Source: Bacillota bacterium
GTDB taxonomy: Bacteria > Bacillota > Clostridia > Acetivibrionales > DTU013
Direction of reading: 5' to 3'
Assembly (NCBI GenBank): GCA_023426125.1
Contig: JAFABI010000051.1
Coordinates: forward strand, 14,556-78,555
Length of the DNA: 64,000 bases
In this document: piece by piece, positions 26,882 to 35,047 of the stretch
How the letters are laid out: each line of letters opens with the position of its first letter
Numbering within the stretch: the first letter of the stretch is position 1
The notes under the pieces: generated by a model
Seen by the model: the letters and a program-made list of their open reading frames with translations, nothing else
Told to the model about the DNA's origin: nothing
Database searches by the model: none
Position numbers and translations under genes: made by a program

Positions 26882-27778
26882 TCATCCTTTGACTGAACCG
26901 ATTGTAATTCCTCCAATAAAATATTTCTGCAAAAACGGATAGGTTACGAGAATCGGGAAGGTAACAATGATTGTTGTAGCCGCTCTGAAGGTCAGCGGCG
27001 TAAGATTTTTAAACCTGGACTGTGCAAGCTGCTCGTTTTGCAGGTTTTGCACCATATCCATTTCCAGAAGCAGTCTCCGCAGATATACCTGGATGGTATC
27101 CCATCTACCGGACGGGTTATATATCATAACATCAAACCAGGCGTTCCAATGCTGCACGGCAATATATACTGCAATTGCTGCAAATACCGGCAGCGACACG
27201 GGAATAACAATCAGGTAGTAAATCCTGAGCTCATTACAGCCATCAATTCTCGGAGCTTCAATCAAAGAATCGGGAAGACCCTGGACATAGGAAGCGATCA
27301 AAAGCATATAGTATGCATTAATAAGAGTCGGCAGCCAATATACGTTAAAGGAATTTGTCAGCCCAAGCTTGCTGATTAAAAGGTATGTCGGTATAAGACC
27401 TCCGCTGAAATACATTGTCACCAGAAAGATCACTCTCATAAACCTTCTGCCTGAAAATCCCTTTACCGAAACGATATACGCGAGCAATCCCGTTACAAAC
27501 AGGCCCGTACATGTACCGACGACTACCCTGAGTACGGATATAAGAGCACCGTTTATTATTTTGGGATTCTTGAAAAGCATTCCATAGGCATCGATTGAAA
27601 ATTTCCTTGGAAAGAGGTAGATCCCTCCTTTAACAGCATCTATACCATCATTGAAGGATAATATGAGCTGATTGAAAAAGGGGTATACGACAAGGAGTGA
27701 AAATACGATCATTATAAATAGATTAAGTACATCAAATGCTTTACTGCCTATACCTTGCTTGTAATATCTGTTTTCCAT
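26882..27778 (-). CDS. LplC-like ABC transporter permease
   Basis: This 298-residue protein is a close relative of the one at 19423-20322, with the same KGGIYLFPRKFS and IGGITIGSVKG landmarks, six membrane spans and an EAA loop (LIEAPRIDGCNELRIYYLIVIP). It is the last gene of the second Lpl operon. Between its end and the yesM-like start lie only about 100 AT-rich bases on the other side, with no terminator seen. Confidence 0.88.
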   Translation of the reverse strand: MENRYYKQGIGSKAFDVLNLFIMIVFSLLVVYPFFNQLILSFNDGIDAVKGGIYLFPRKFSIDAYGMLFKNPKIINGALISVLRVVVGTCTGLFVTGLLAYIVSVKGFSGRRFMRVIFLVTMYFSGGLIPTYLLISKLGLTNSFNVYWLPTLINAYYMLLIASYVQGLPDSLIEAPRIDGCNELRIYYLIVIPVSLPVFAAIAVYIAVQHWNAWFDVMIYNPSGRWDTIQVYLRRLLLEMDMVQNLQNEQLAQSRFKNLTPLTFRAATTIIVTFPILVTYPFLQKYFIGGITIGSVKG

Positions 27779-27787
27779 TTTACACCT

Positions 27788-28747
27788 CTATATAATCGAC
27801 AGGTCGGTAACCTTTCTCGAAATTTTATTTGCAAGCAAAACCAATCCCAGTGCTATTACCGATCTCATAAGACCTATTGCCGCACCGTAAGAATACCTTC
27901 CCAACTGGAATCCGTATTTATAGATATAAGTATCAATAACTTCATAATAGTCTCTTGTCTGCGAATTTCCGATCAAAAGCTGCTGCTCGAACCCGGCATT
28001 AAGTACGCCTCCGATTTGCAGGATCAGGAGAAGTATGATGGTAGGTTTGATACCGGGCAGTGTTATATGCCATATCATCCCAAAGCGTCCCAGGCCGTCT
28101 GTAGCTCCCGCCTGATATAGTTCAGCGTCGATGCCTGCAATTGCCGATAAATATAATATTGAACCCCAACCGATGCCCTTCCATATATTCGAGAAGGTTA
28201 TCAGCCACCAGAAGTACTTTCCCGTTCCGAGAAAGGCTATTGGAGAGTTTATGATGCCGGTATCCGCCAAAAGCTTGTTTACAATACCATCCGTACTTAG
28301 CAGTGTGAATAGGATATTTGCAACAACTACCCAGGAAACAAAATACGGCATATAGGAAACCGTCTGTACAATTTTTTTAAAGCGTCTCAGGAATAATTCA
28401 TTGATAAGCAATGCAAGAATTATCGGTGCGGGAAAACCAAAAAGAAGATCAAGAGCACTTATTGCAAATGTATTCCTTATGATCATCAACAGATCGGGAG
28501 AATTGAAAAACTGCTCAAAATATGCAAGCCCGGCCCATTCACACGCCAAATAAGGCTTTCCGGGAATATATTTTAGAAAAGCTATAATAATTCCATACAT
28601 GGGGTAATACGCAAATGCGGCAACCCATGCAATGATAGGTAAACACAGCAGCCATAGCTGTCTTTCCCTTCTGAACCTTTTTATTACCGCCCAGGTCTTG
28701 CTTTGGCTGAGCTTTCCGGAATTAACGTTTAAAACAACATCCTTCAT
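27788..28747 (-). CDS. LplB-like ABC transporter permease
   Basis: This 319-residue paralogue of 20335-21294 has IAYYPMYG-like helix starts and an EAA loop, YQAGATDGLGRFGMIWHITLP, near residues 215-235. It is separated by 9 bases from the LplC-like gene and by a perfect hairpin from the binding-protein gene upstream. It is part of an importer that lacks its own ATPase. Confidence 0.88.
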   Translation of the reverse strand: MKDVVLNVNSGKLSQSKTWAVIKRFRRERQLWLLCLPIIAWVAAFAYYPMYGIIIAFLKYIPGKPYLACEWAGLAYFEQFFNSPDLLMIIRNTFAISALDLLFGFPAPIILALLINELFLRRFKKIVQTVSYMPYFVSWVVVANILFTLLSTDGIVNKLLADTGIINSPIAFLGTGKYFWWLITFSNIWKGIGWGSILYLSAIAGIDAELYQAGATDGLGRFGMIWHITLPGIKPTIILLLILQIGGVLNAGFEQQLLIGNSQTRDYYEVIDTYIYKYGFQLGRYSYGAAIGLMRSVIALGLVLLANKISRKVTDLSII

Positions 28748-28800
28748 AATCGGTTTTATCCTTTAATATATTTTTCAGTAACAAGTACGGTGATATTTGC

Positions 28801-28840
28801 GGCAAAGAGAAGTACCGCTGTTTCCGTACTTCTCTTTGCC
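28801..28840 (-). terminator. intercistronic hairpin in the second Lpl operon
   Basis: GGCAAAGAGAAGTAC (28801-28815) is perfectly complementary to GTACTTCTCTTTGCC (28826-28840) around a 10-base loop. It lies about 60 bases after the binding-protein stop. No U-tract follows, so partial termination or mRNA protection is more likely than full termination. Confidence 0.8.
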
Positions 28841-28902
28841 ATATTCGTCTCGCTAGAGTGAAGCTTCATGCCAAAATATTGTTGATTGTTTCCATAACTT
28901 AT

Positions 28903-30570
28903 TTATTTCCATGCTTCGAGATTCTTATTGTAATTTTCCGAATAGAATTTCTCCAATGTATCGACGCCTGCTTTGGCTATTTTTTCTTTCATATCATTAA
29001 ACCTGGCGATGCATTCTTCTTCCGATTTTGCCATAACCGCGTTGGCAAAGCCATTTAGAGATATATCCTTGATTTGCTGGTTAATCACGGTTTCATTGCT
29101 GTCCGAAGGAAGCGATATGGCATAGTATGCGGAGAAGTCAAAAATGCTGTCTTTCAAATTATCATCCTTGAATTTGAACCACTTATTGACATGATTCTGG
29201 TCAAGCCAGCATTCAACACCGTTATCATAGAATTTCTGAGAGACGACATTCCAGTAAGAACCGTCTCCTCCAAGCTCGCCATACCTTGTTGACTCAAAGG
29301 TTCCATTCAGGACCTTGTCTGTTTCAGACTTTATCCATTCCCAATTACCTTTTTCATCAATTTTCCAGACAGAGCCTTCTTCATTGGGAACTCCCAGCGA
29401 AAGCAGCATCATACCCAGCGTACTAAGCTCGAAATCAAACCATTTCATAACGTTTTTAGGCTGCTTGCACTTGTCAGTAATGATCGTCCTGCCCCAACCC
29501 ATGGTATTTTTCGGATTGAGATAGGATTTCGCCACTCCCGGTCCTTTAACATCATAATGTACGTACCGCATATCATCATTAAAATCGGATTTGAGCTTTA
29601 CCCACTTAAGAGGGCCTGCATCCTTTGTTACCCACCATACCGCAAAATGGCCCGCATATCTCTCATTGGTGCATTTTGTCATCCAGTCGTCCCTTTTCTG
29701 TGTAAAGGAGTCGGGGTCAAGAAGTCCTGCAAGGTTGAATTTGTTATACCATTTGACGAACTCCAATGCTTCGGGGGTTTTGCTCCAGTGCGTCAGAGAA
29801 CCGTCGTCATTTTCCTTCCAGCCAAACTTGAGGCCCCAGATCCCCCCAAGCTGCTCGATCATTTTATCGTCTTTCCAGGTACCCAACGCATATACCTTTT
29901 CTCCGCTTGCATTGACAGGATGCTTTTCTACCAGCTTTTTCAAAACTTCATAATACTCATCGGTGGTAGAGAACGCCGGTGAACCTATTTCCTTATACCA
30001 GTCAAGCCTTACCTGGGCGCCATAATCAGCGATCGGCAGAAGGCCGGAGCCTATGGGAAGTATGTATATTTTTCCATCGTTGTTGGCATATCTCTTCAAT
30101 GTGGAGCCCAATTCCTTGGTAATATTCGGACCGTATTGTTCTATGAGCGGAGTCATTTCCTGGGCTTTGCCGAGGTCAACCCATTTCTGGGCTTCCGTGG
30201 GAGACATGTTGGATATCATTTCGGGATAGTCATTTGAGGCAAGCATAAGATTAAGCTTTTCAACCATTTCCGTATCATAAACGATCTTGTTCAGTTTTAC
30301 ATTAAAATTATCCAGCAGATATTGATGCATGATTTTTGTGTTCTTCTCTACGGTATCAGGATTATCCTGCCCGCAGTAATAAGTAATCTCCAGGGTTTTA
30401 TCCGGCACTTTCCAGCCATAAAGGTTTGTCTTTCCGCTTGCCGCCGGGCCGTCCGACGATGTTGCCGGCAGCGACGAACCCCCTCCCGTATTTTCCGTAC
30501 CTTTTCCGCAGCCCGCAAGCACTGTAAAGGAAAAAGCCAATACAAGCACTAGACACAAGAACTTTTTCAT
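28903..30570 (-). CDS. LplA-like extracellular solute-binding lipoprotein
   Basis: This 555-residue protein has a signal peptide and lipobox LAGC near residue 20. The linker is Gly/Ser-rich, and then LYGWKVPDKTLEITYYCGQ begins the binding fold. MSPTEAQKWVDLGKAQEMTP and LGVPNEEGSVWKID match the paralogue at 21405-23123, but identity looks only moderate, so ligands may differ. It is first in the operon, with a GGAGGGG site. Confidence 0.88.
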   Translation of the reverse strand: MKKFLCLVLVLAFSFTVLAGCGKGTENTGGGSSLPATSSDGPAASGKTNLYGWKVPDKTLEITYYCGQDNPDTVEKNTKIMHQYLLDNFNVKLNKIVYDTEMVEKLNLMLASNDYPEMISNMSPTEAQKWVDLGKAQEMTPLIEQYGPNITKELGSTLKRYANNDGKIYILPIGSGLLPIADYGAQVRLDWYKEIGSPAFSTTDEYYEVLKKLVEKHPVNASGEKVYALGTWKDDKMIEQLGGIWGLKFGWKENDDGSLTHWSKTPEALEFVKWYNKFNLAGLLDPDSFTQKRDDWMTKCTNERYAGHFAVWWVTKDAGPLKWVKLKSDFNDDMRYVHYDVKGPGVAKSYLNPKNTMGWGRTIITDKCKQPKNVMKWFDFELSTLGMMLLSLGVPNEEGSVWKIDEKGNWEWIKSETDKVLNGTFESTRYGELGGDGSYWNVVSQKFYDNGVECWLDQNHVNKWFKFKDDNLKDSIFDFSAYYAISLPSDSNETVINQQIKDISLNGFANAVMAKSEEECIARFNDMKEKIAKAGVDTLEKFYSENYNKNLEAWK

Positions 30571-30609
30571 ACATTCCCCTCCATTTATTTTTTTGATGGT
30601 GATATTTAT

Positions 30610-30649
30610 AATTTATCATTGAATGTATGGACTGTCAGTTAATTATCTT
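30610..30649 (-). promoter_or_regulatory. promoter of the second Lpl operon
   Basis: On the minus strand CTGACA (30638-30633), a 17-base spacer and TAAATT (30615-30610). The -35 lies within TGTCAGTTAATTATCTT (30633-30649, plus-strand reading), which differs by one base from the element at the first Lpl operon (23183-23199). Confidence 0.6.
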
Positions 30650-30691
30650 TCAATTTGGTACAATATATTTAAATTGTGACTACTCAGGTAC

Positions 30692-30790
30692 TGTCATTGC
30701 GAGCGAAACGAAGTGGAGCGCGGCAATCTAATAAATGCTGTCCCAGTCAGAAGCACAGATTGCCACGTCGCTTTGCTCCTCGCAATGACA
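30692..30790. repeat. MITE-like inverted-repeat element, copy 2
   Basis: This 99-base core matches the reverse complement of 397-495 at about 95 of 99 positions. Similarity extends left to 30676 (GTGACTACTCAG, the terminal repeat) but the right terminal repeat is degraded. It lies between the Lpl promoter and the terminator of the DUF885 gene. No other feature is seen in the 30650-30850 gap. Confidence 0.8.
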
Positions 30791-30853
30791 CGGACCAACC
30801 AGCCTAACAGGTTAAATCAGTTATTGCCTATGTTTTGCAGTTATTCCACATAG

Positions 30854-30876
30854 AAAAAGGCCCTGTTGCCAGGGCC
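30854..30876 (-). terminator. rho-independent terminator of the DUF885 gene
   Basis: On the minus strand GGCCCTG and CAGGGCC pair around a four-base loop and are followed by TTTTTC. It lies 64 bases past the stop codon. Confidence 0.85.
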
Positions 30877-30939
30877 CCGCTAAACTATATGAAATTGATG
30901 AAAATACCGGTTTTACGAATGAAAAATACCATGGATAAA

Positions 30940-32601
30940 TTACTTATCAAACTGCAGCATGCCGGGGAAATCATGCAGATAGCTGTGTCTGTCGCTTTCG
31001 CTCATTTTCAGGAACTTTTCGAAGCTCTCCAGACTGATGCCGCCCGCTGAGAACAGCAGCTCCGTATAGGTTTTCGCATCAAACCCGTATTTCTTCTCCC
31101 AGTCACAGAGCTTCTTCATGCCATAATAGTAAGTGGTGAAATATCCCTGTACGCCTTCCTGGGCCCTTACCTGTCCCCTGGCCGTAGCCCTGTCGAAGCC
31201 CAGCTCATCCACATAAAGCTGGACCGCCTCTCCGATGGGTCTTCCAAAATACCGGAGCAGAAGATCCGCTTTGATCCTGACGGAGGTATGGTGCCTTCTG
31301 TAGGCTACAAACAACGGATAGAAAGGATCTTCCGGGAAGATGAACTCAAATGCCCTTTCCGCTCTATGTGCGGTTCCTTCGGATATGGGTACCTGTTTCG
31401 CTCCTATTTTCACCGTCTCCGGAATGGAATCCAGCGTGGCCCTTACAAACTGCACATGGTGTCCCGGATAGGCTTCATGAACGGTATTCATTTTAATCCA
31501 GCCGTCGGTAATCGCCTTATAATTATAATTGTTCAGGAACATCTCCCCCTGAAGAGGTCTTCTCAAAGGGCAGCCGCCGGCATACCCGCCCCATGGATAG
31601 GAACGTTTGTACTGCTCCGGAATCTTTTTCACCAGGCAGGTTTCATCGTCAGGCAGCCAAACATAACCTTTGCAGGCTGCCTGAGATCTCTTGATGTACG
31701 CGTTTGCCCGTTCATACATTTCTTCAGGCGTATCGCAGGGTCCCGCATATTTCAACAGCAGGTCATTCACTCCTGCCATAGTTGTCGGAACAGGATCGGG
31801 TATTTTAATTTTTCCTGCGATCTCATACACTTCATTCCTTGTTTTTTCTATTTCTATTTCATACCAGGAGAGGATCTCATCCAGGCTAACGCCCATGACA
31901 TCCCACAATACGGATCTGTAACAGCTCTCGTCAAGGCTGACGGTATCGCTCTCCGATGTGGTTCCTGCCTTTTTCATGCCTTTTTCCTGCATCAATGTCT
32001 GAACAAACAGGATCCATCCGGATATTTTTTCCGCGAGCGTCCGCGCGGCCCGGACAATTTCCCCTTGCCGTCTTTCGCCCAAACCGGGGAAATACTCCGG
32101 TACCCGCGTTATTTCACCCTCTATAATATCTATGTATGTCTGCATGTCATAAACAAGTTCCTGCAGGTTGAGAAAGGATACACTGTCAATCCAGGTTGTA
32201 ACTCCTCTCCAGACGTCGTCAGCCTGGGAAAATCTCTTCAGCAGGATCTCCGCTTTCTGAACCTCCGGACGCGAATCCATCCGGCTAAAGTAGCAGAAGG
32301 TTTCCAGGAATGCGCCCATATGCCTGGAAGGTCTTTCGTAAGCATACTGCAGCTCCATTTTCTGTCCATTTAAAAAGTCGATCATATGCTCCCTTAGCAT
32401 ATCAAAAACATCATCCGGCTTTCCCAGTTCCCCTGTCCGGGATTTCAATGCGCCCAGCTCCCCTTCCAGCGCACTTTTTGCAGCTATATCCGGTATAAAC
32501 AACCGGGTCTCGTATGTCCGCCAGCTCGCCAGTTTATCATGGAATAACGCGCAATCTCTGTCAAGTGCCCTGTATTCATGGATTAGTTCCGGATCCCTCA
32601 T
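30940..32601 (-). CDS. DUF885-family metallopeptidase-like protein
   Basis: This 553-residue, mostly helical protein has no signal peptide. Near residue 378 it contains NTVHEAYPGHHVQF, an HExxxGHH-type motif that in DUF885 proteins forms a putative zinc site, with a conserved glutamate-rich segment (PISEGTAHRAE) 25 residues later. Members are thought to be peptidases related to the M3 clan; few have been characterised. The gene is monocistronic, with a consensus promoter at 32738-32766 and a strong terminator. Its promoter block is nearly repeated at the exporter operon. Confidence 0.8.
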   Translation of the reverse strand: MRDPELIHEYRALDRDCALFHDKLASWRTYETRLFIPDIAAKSALEGELGALKSRTGELGKPDDVFDMLREHMIDFLNGQKMELQYAYERPSRHMGAFLETFCYFSRMDSRPEVQKAEILLKRFSQADDVWRGVTTWIDSVSFLNLQELVYDMQTYIDIIEGEITRVPEYFPGLGERRQGEIVRAARTLAEKISGWILFVQTLMQEKGMKKAGTTSESDTVSLDESCYRSVLWDVMGVSLDEILSWYEIEIEKTRNEVYEIAGKIKIPDPVPTTMAGVNDLLLKYAGPCDTPEEMYERANAYIKRSQAACKGYVWLPDDETCLVKKIPEQYKRSYPWGGYAGGCPLRRPLQGEMFLNNYNYKAITDGWIKMNTVHEAYPGHHVQFVRATLDSIPETVKIGAKQVPISEGTAHRAERAFEFIFPEDPFYPLFVAYRRHHTSVRIKADLLLRYFGRPIGEAVQLYVDELGFDRATARGQVRAQEGVQGYFTTYYYGMKKLCDWEKKYGFDAKTYTELLFSAGGISLESFEKFLKMSESDRHSYLHDFPGMLQFDK

Positions 32602-32689
32602 TTCTATCTCTCCTTTATTCTATTGATTAAGCTATTGATCTGCCATGGATCGGTTTATGATGCACCTCGCACCGGGAACAATGAATCAT

Positions 32690-32775
32690 CCATCGATTTG
32701 TTTTACTTAAAGTATAATATATTTTACCATTACCAATATTATATTATCCAATATCCACCATGTCAACCGTCAATT
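32690..32775 (-). promoter_or_regulatory. consensus promoter within a duplicated 70-bp block
   Basis: On the minus strand TTGACA (32766-32761), a 17-base spacer and TATAAT (32743-32738) are perfect matches to consensus. About 70 bases around it closely match the exporter promoter region at 40845-40915, including the shared extension TTGACATGGTG. Confidence 0.85.
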
Positions 32776-32922
32776 AATCTTCCGGATTATCCTAACCATA
32801 TAAAAATCTTTGTTTTTACTTTTATGTTATTTTTCAGCACAATCAAGCCAGCCGTACCCGCCGGCCGGCCGACCCGCGATCAGGCAATTCCATCAGCGCG
32901 AAATGTTTTTTACAAGATTGGC

Positions 32923-32950
32923 TTGCTTTTTTCGTCATTTTACTTATAAT
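32923..32950 (+). promoter_or_regulatory. candidate rightward promoter
   Basis: TTGCTT, 16 bases, TATAAT. The sequence around the -10 (TTTTACTTATAAT, then TAGTATTAGAT) is repeated at the GH127 promoter near 57811-57845. It could transcribe the tiny reading frame at 33018-33065 and the sensor kinase beyond it. Confidence 0.5.
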
Positions 32951-33017
32951 AAAATTATTGTAGTATTAGATAAAGACCGGAATCACATCAACAGTAATAT
33001 TCCGGGAGATAAGTTAA

Positions 33018-33065
33018 ATGAAGTTTAAAGAAAAACTTAAAGATAAAAGAAACTACAAAAGCTGA
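33018..33065 (+). CDS. possible 15-residue lysine-rich peptide
   Basis: ATG 33018 opens a 15-codon frame (MKFKEKLKDKRNYKS) behind a GGGAGA sequence at suitable distance and downstream of a promoter. It is very basic. There is no in-frame extension because a stop directly precedes the ATG. So short a frame may be chance; it is listed because it has the promoter and ribosome-site context. The rest of the 32602-33221 gap has no gene. Confidence 0.22.
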   Translation: MKFKEKLKDKRNYKS

Positions 33066-33096
33066 CACATTTTCAGTATAAAATCCTTCATAAAAG

Positions 33097-33125
33097 TTGA
33101 AAATGCGTTATAACTTTTGTATAGT
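33097..33125 (+). promoter_or_regulatory. promoter of the second yesM/yesN pair
   Basis: TTGAAA (33097-33102), 17 bases and TATAGT (33120-33125), about 100 bases before the kinase start. Downstream sequence to 33172 resembles 23241-23300. Confidence 0.6.
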
Positions 33126-33225
33126 ATTACTATGGAGTATGCTTCCGTTGAGAGCAATTTAAACAATTTTACCATGTAAGATGTACAAAATAATATAATT
33201 GTTTTGAGAGAAGGAGGCATCATGC

Positions 33226-35031
33226 TTGGGATTATTCAATAAAATAGGCAGGATAAGTTACAAAACAAAACTGCTGCTCTCCTATGCCCTATTAATTACG
33301 ATACCCATGATAATAAGCAGCTTACTAATTTATCACCGTTTCCTGATATCCTATAAGGAAAGCTCTTCCACCCTGGTGGAGCAAAGGATCAGCCAGGAAG
33401 TGAACAATATCAACGATACCTTGAATACCCTTGAAAGGGTTAGCTTTCAATTATCTTCCAATACAACGCTCATATCCTTTCTGAATGAAGAGTATGACCC
33501 CTACAATATCGATTCGCAAAAAAAGCTCATAGACAGTATATTGCCCCAATTCACCTGGATCAGGGCCGCAAATCCCAATATAACCAAGATCAATGTCCTG
33601 ACTCTTAATGACAGCATCTCGGAAACAAATATGTTCGTACATGCATCAAGATTGAAAAATGAAGACTGGTACAACGAGATAAGAGAAAAAGCGATGATCG
33701 GTTTTCCATACTGGGAAGGCTGTCATATACAGCAAAACTACAAAACGGTCGACAGCTTCACATCAGCGCCGATGCCGGTATATTCCCTGTTTTGCATAAT
33801 GAATTCCGTATCAAAAGCAAATACAACCTATCTGGAGTTTCAAATAAGACCCGATATGCTTTACGGCTCCCTAAACCTCTCACCCATCGGCAAAAGCGGC
33901 TATCTTGCGGTACTTGACGATAAAGGCGATTTCATATGGGGTAAGAACGACAAGGTATTGCCAACGCTGCTGCAGGACAAAAGCTTTTTATCCGGATTGA
34001 ACAAGCAAAAAGGAGAATACTACTATACCTATAATGAAATCAATTACAATATCAATTTCCTTAAAATCGAAAAAATAAGCACCTATATTGTCAGTATCGT
34101 CCCGACCACAGAGATTACCCAACTGTTCAACAAATCAAAGGAAAATTTGGTATATACCGTTATAATAACATTTTTGCTGCTTTTAGGCCTGGCCTACTAT
34201 TTTGGCAGCTTACTGACAAAAAAAATAAAAAAAATTGCAGCTGCCTTCCGCAAATTCCAGGAAGGGAATTTTAGTACGAAAATAGCCGTCAAGGGCTCCG
34301 ACGAGCTTGACCAGCTGAGTCTGGATTTCAACACGATGGCGTCCAGCATATCCGAACTGATCAACAAGGTGTACAAGTCGGAAATCGCCCAGAAGCAGGC
34401 CGAAATCGCATCGCTTCAGGCCCAGATAAAACCGCATTTCATTTATAATACCCTTGAATCCTTGAAAATGATCGCCGAGCTGCATGACGAGGATGAAATA
34501 TCGGATGGTTTGACCGCTCTGGGCAATCTTATCCGGCAAAATACACGCACCAAAAACCATCTCACCGACATTGACACGGAGCTTGAGAACCTTTCCGATT
34601 ATATAAAAATACAGAATCTGATAAGAAATAACTGCATCAAAGAAAGATTCGACATATACAATGACATCGGTACAAACAAGATTCTGAACCTGGTGCTTCA
34701 GCCAATCGTAGAAAACTGCATCGTCCATGGGATAAAGGAAAACCGGAAGCTTCTTGAAATAGCCGTGACCGGCGAGAAAATTGGAAACAGGATCTATTTT
34801 ACCATTTACGATAATGGCAGGGGAATTGACGGAAAAACGATGGAAAGGCTGAACCAACTGTTGGACAACAAGGCCGGCGACCTGCCCGAGAGTGAGGATG
34901 TCGGCGGAATAGGCCTTTTCAATGTCCACAAACGTATTAAACTATATTTTGGCGAAGATTACGGGATCAGCATAAAAAGCCTCGTCAATGAATGGACGGA
35001 AATTACGGTTAAAATCCCTACAATCAGCTAA
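33226..35031 (+). CDS. YesM-like sensor histidine kinase
   Basis: This 601-residue paralogue of 24934-26751 has a membrane helix near residues 13-33, an extracellular sensing region to about 295, a second helix, a HAMP segment (FQEGNFSTKIAVKGSDELDQL), the phosphoacceptor in QIKPHFIYNTLESLKM and an ATPase domain with DNGRGID. The start is TTG 33226, eight bases after AAGGAGG. An ATG four bases earlier is out of frame and ends after six codons. The partner regulator gene follows after 16 bases. Confidence 0.87.
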   Translation: MGLFNKIGRISYKTKLLLSYALLITIPMIISSLLIYHRFLISYKESSSTLVEQRISQEVNNINDTLNTLERVSFQLSSNTTLISFLNEEYDPYNIDSQKKLIDSILPQFTWIRAANPNITKINVLTLNDSISETNMFVHASRLKNEDWYNEIREKAMIGFPYWEGCHIQQNYKTVDSFTSAPMPVYSLFCIMNSVSKANTTYLEFQIRPDMLYGSLNLSPIGKSGYLAVLDDKGDFIWGKNDKVLPTLLQDKSFLSGLNKQKGEYYYTYNEINYNINFLKIEKISTYIVSIVPTTEITQLFNKSKENLVYTVIITFLLLLGLAYYFGSLLTKKIKKIAAAFRKFQEGNFSTKIAVKGSDELDQLSLDFNTMASSISELINKVYKSEIAQKQAEIASLQAQIKPHFIYNTLESLKMIAELHDEDEISDGLTALGNLIRQNTRTKNHLTDIDTELENLSDYIKIQNLIRNNCIKERFDIYNDIGTNKILNLVLQPIVENCIVHGIKENRKLLEIAVTGEKIGNRIYFTIYDNGRGIDGKTMERLNQLLDNKAGDLPESEDVGGIGLFNVHKRIKLYFGEDYGISIKSLVNEWTEITVKIPTIS

Positions 35032-35047
35032 AGAGGAGGACAGGCAG

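Noticed and set aside
31288..32373. 361-codon plus-strand frame opposite the DUF885 gene
   Set aside because: Shadow frame. The DUF885 gene has promoter, ribosome site, motif and terminator.
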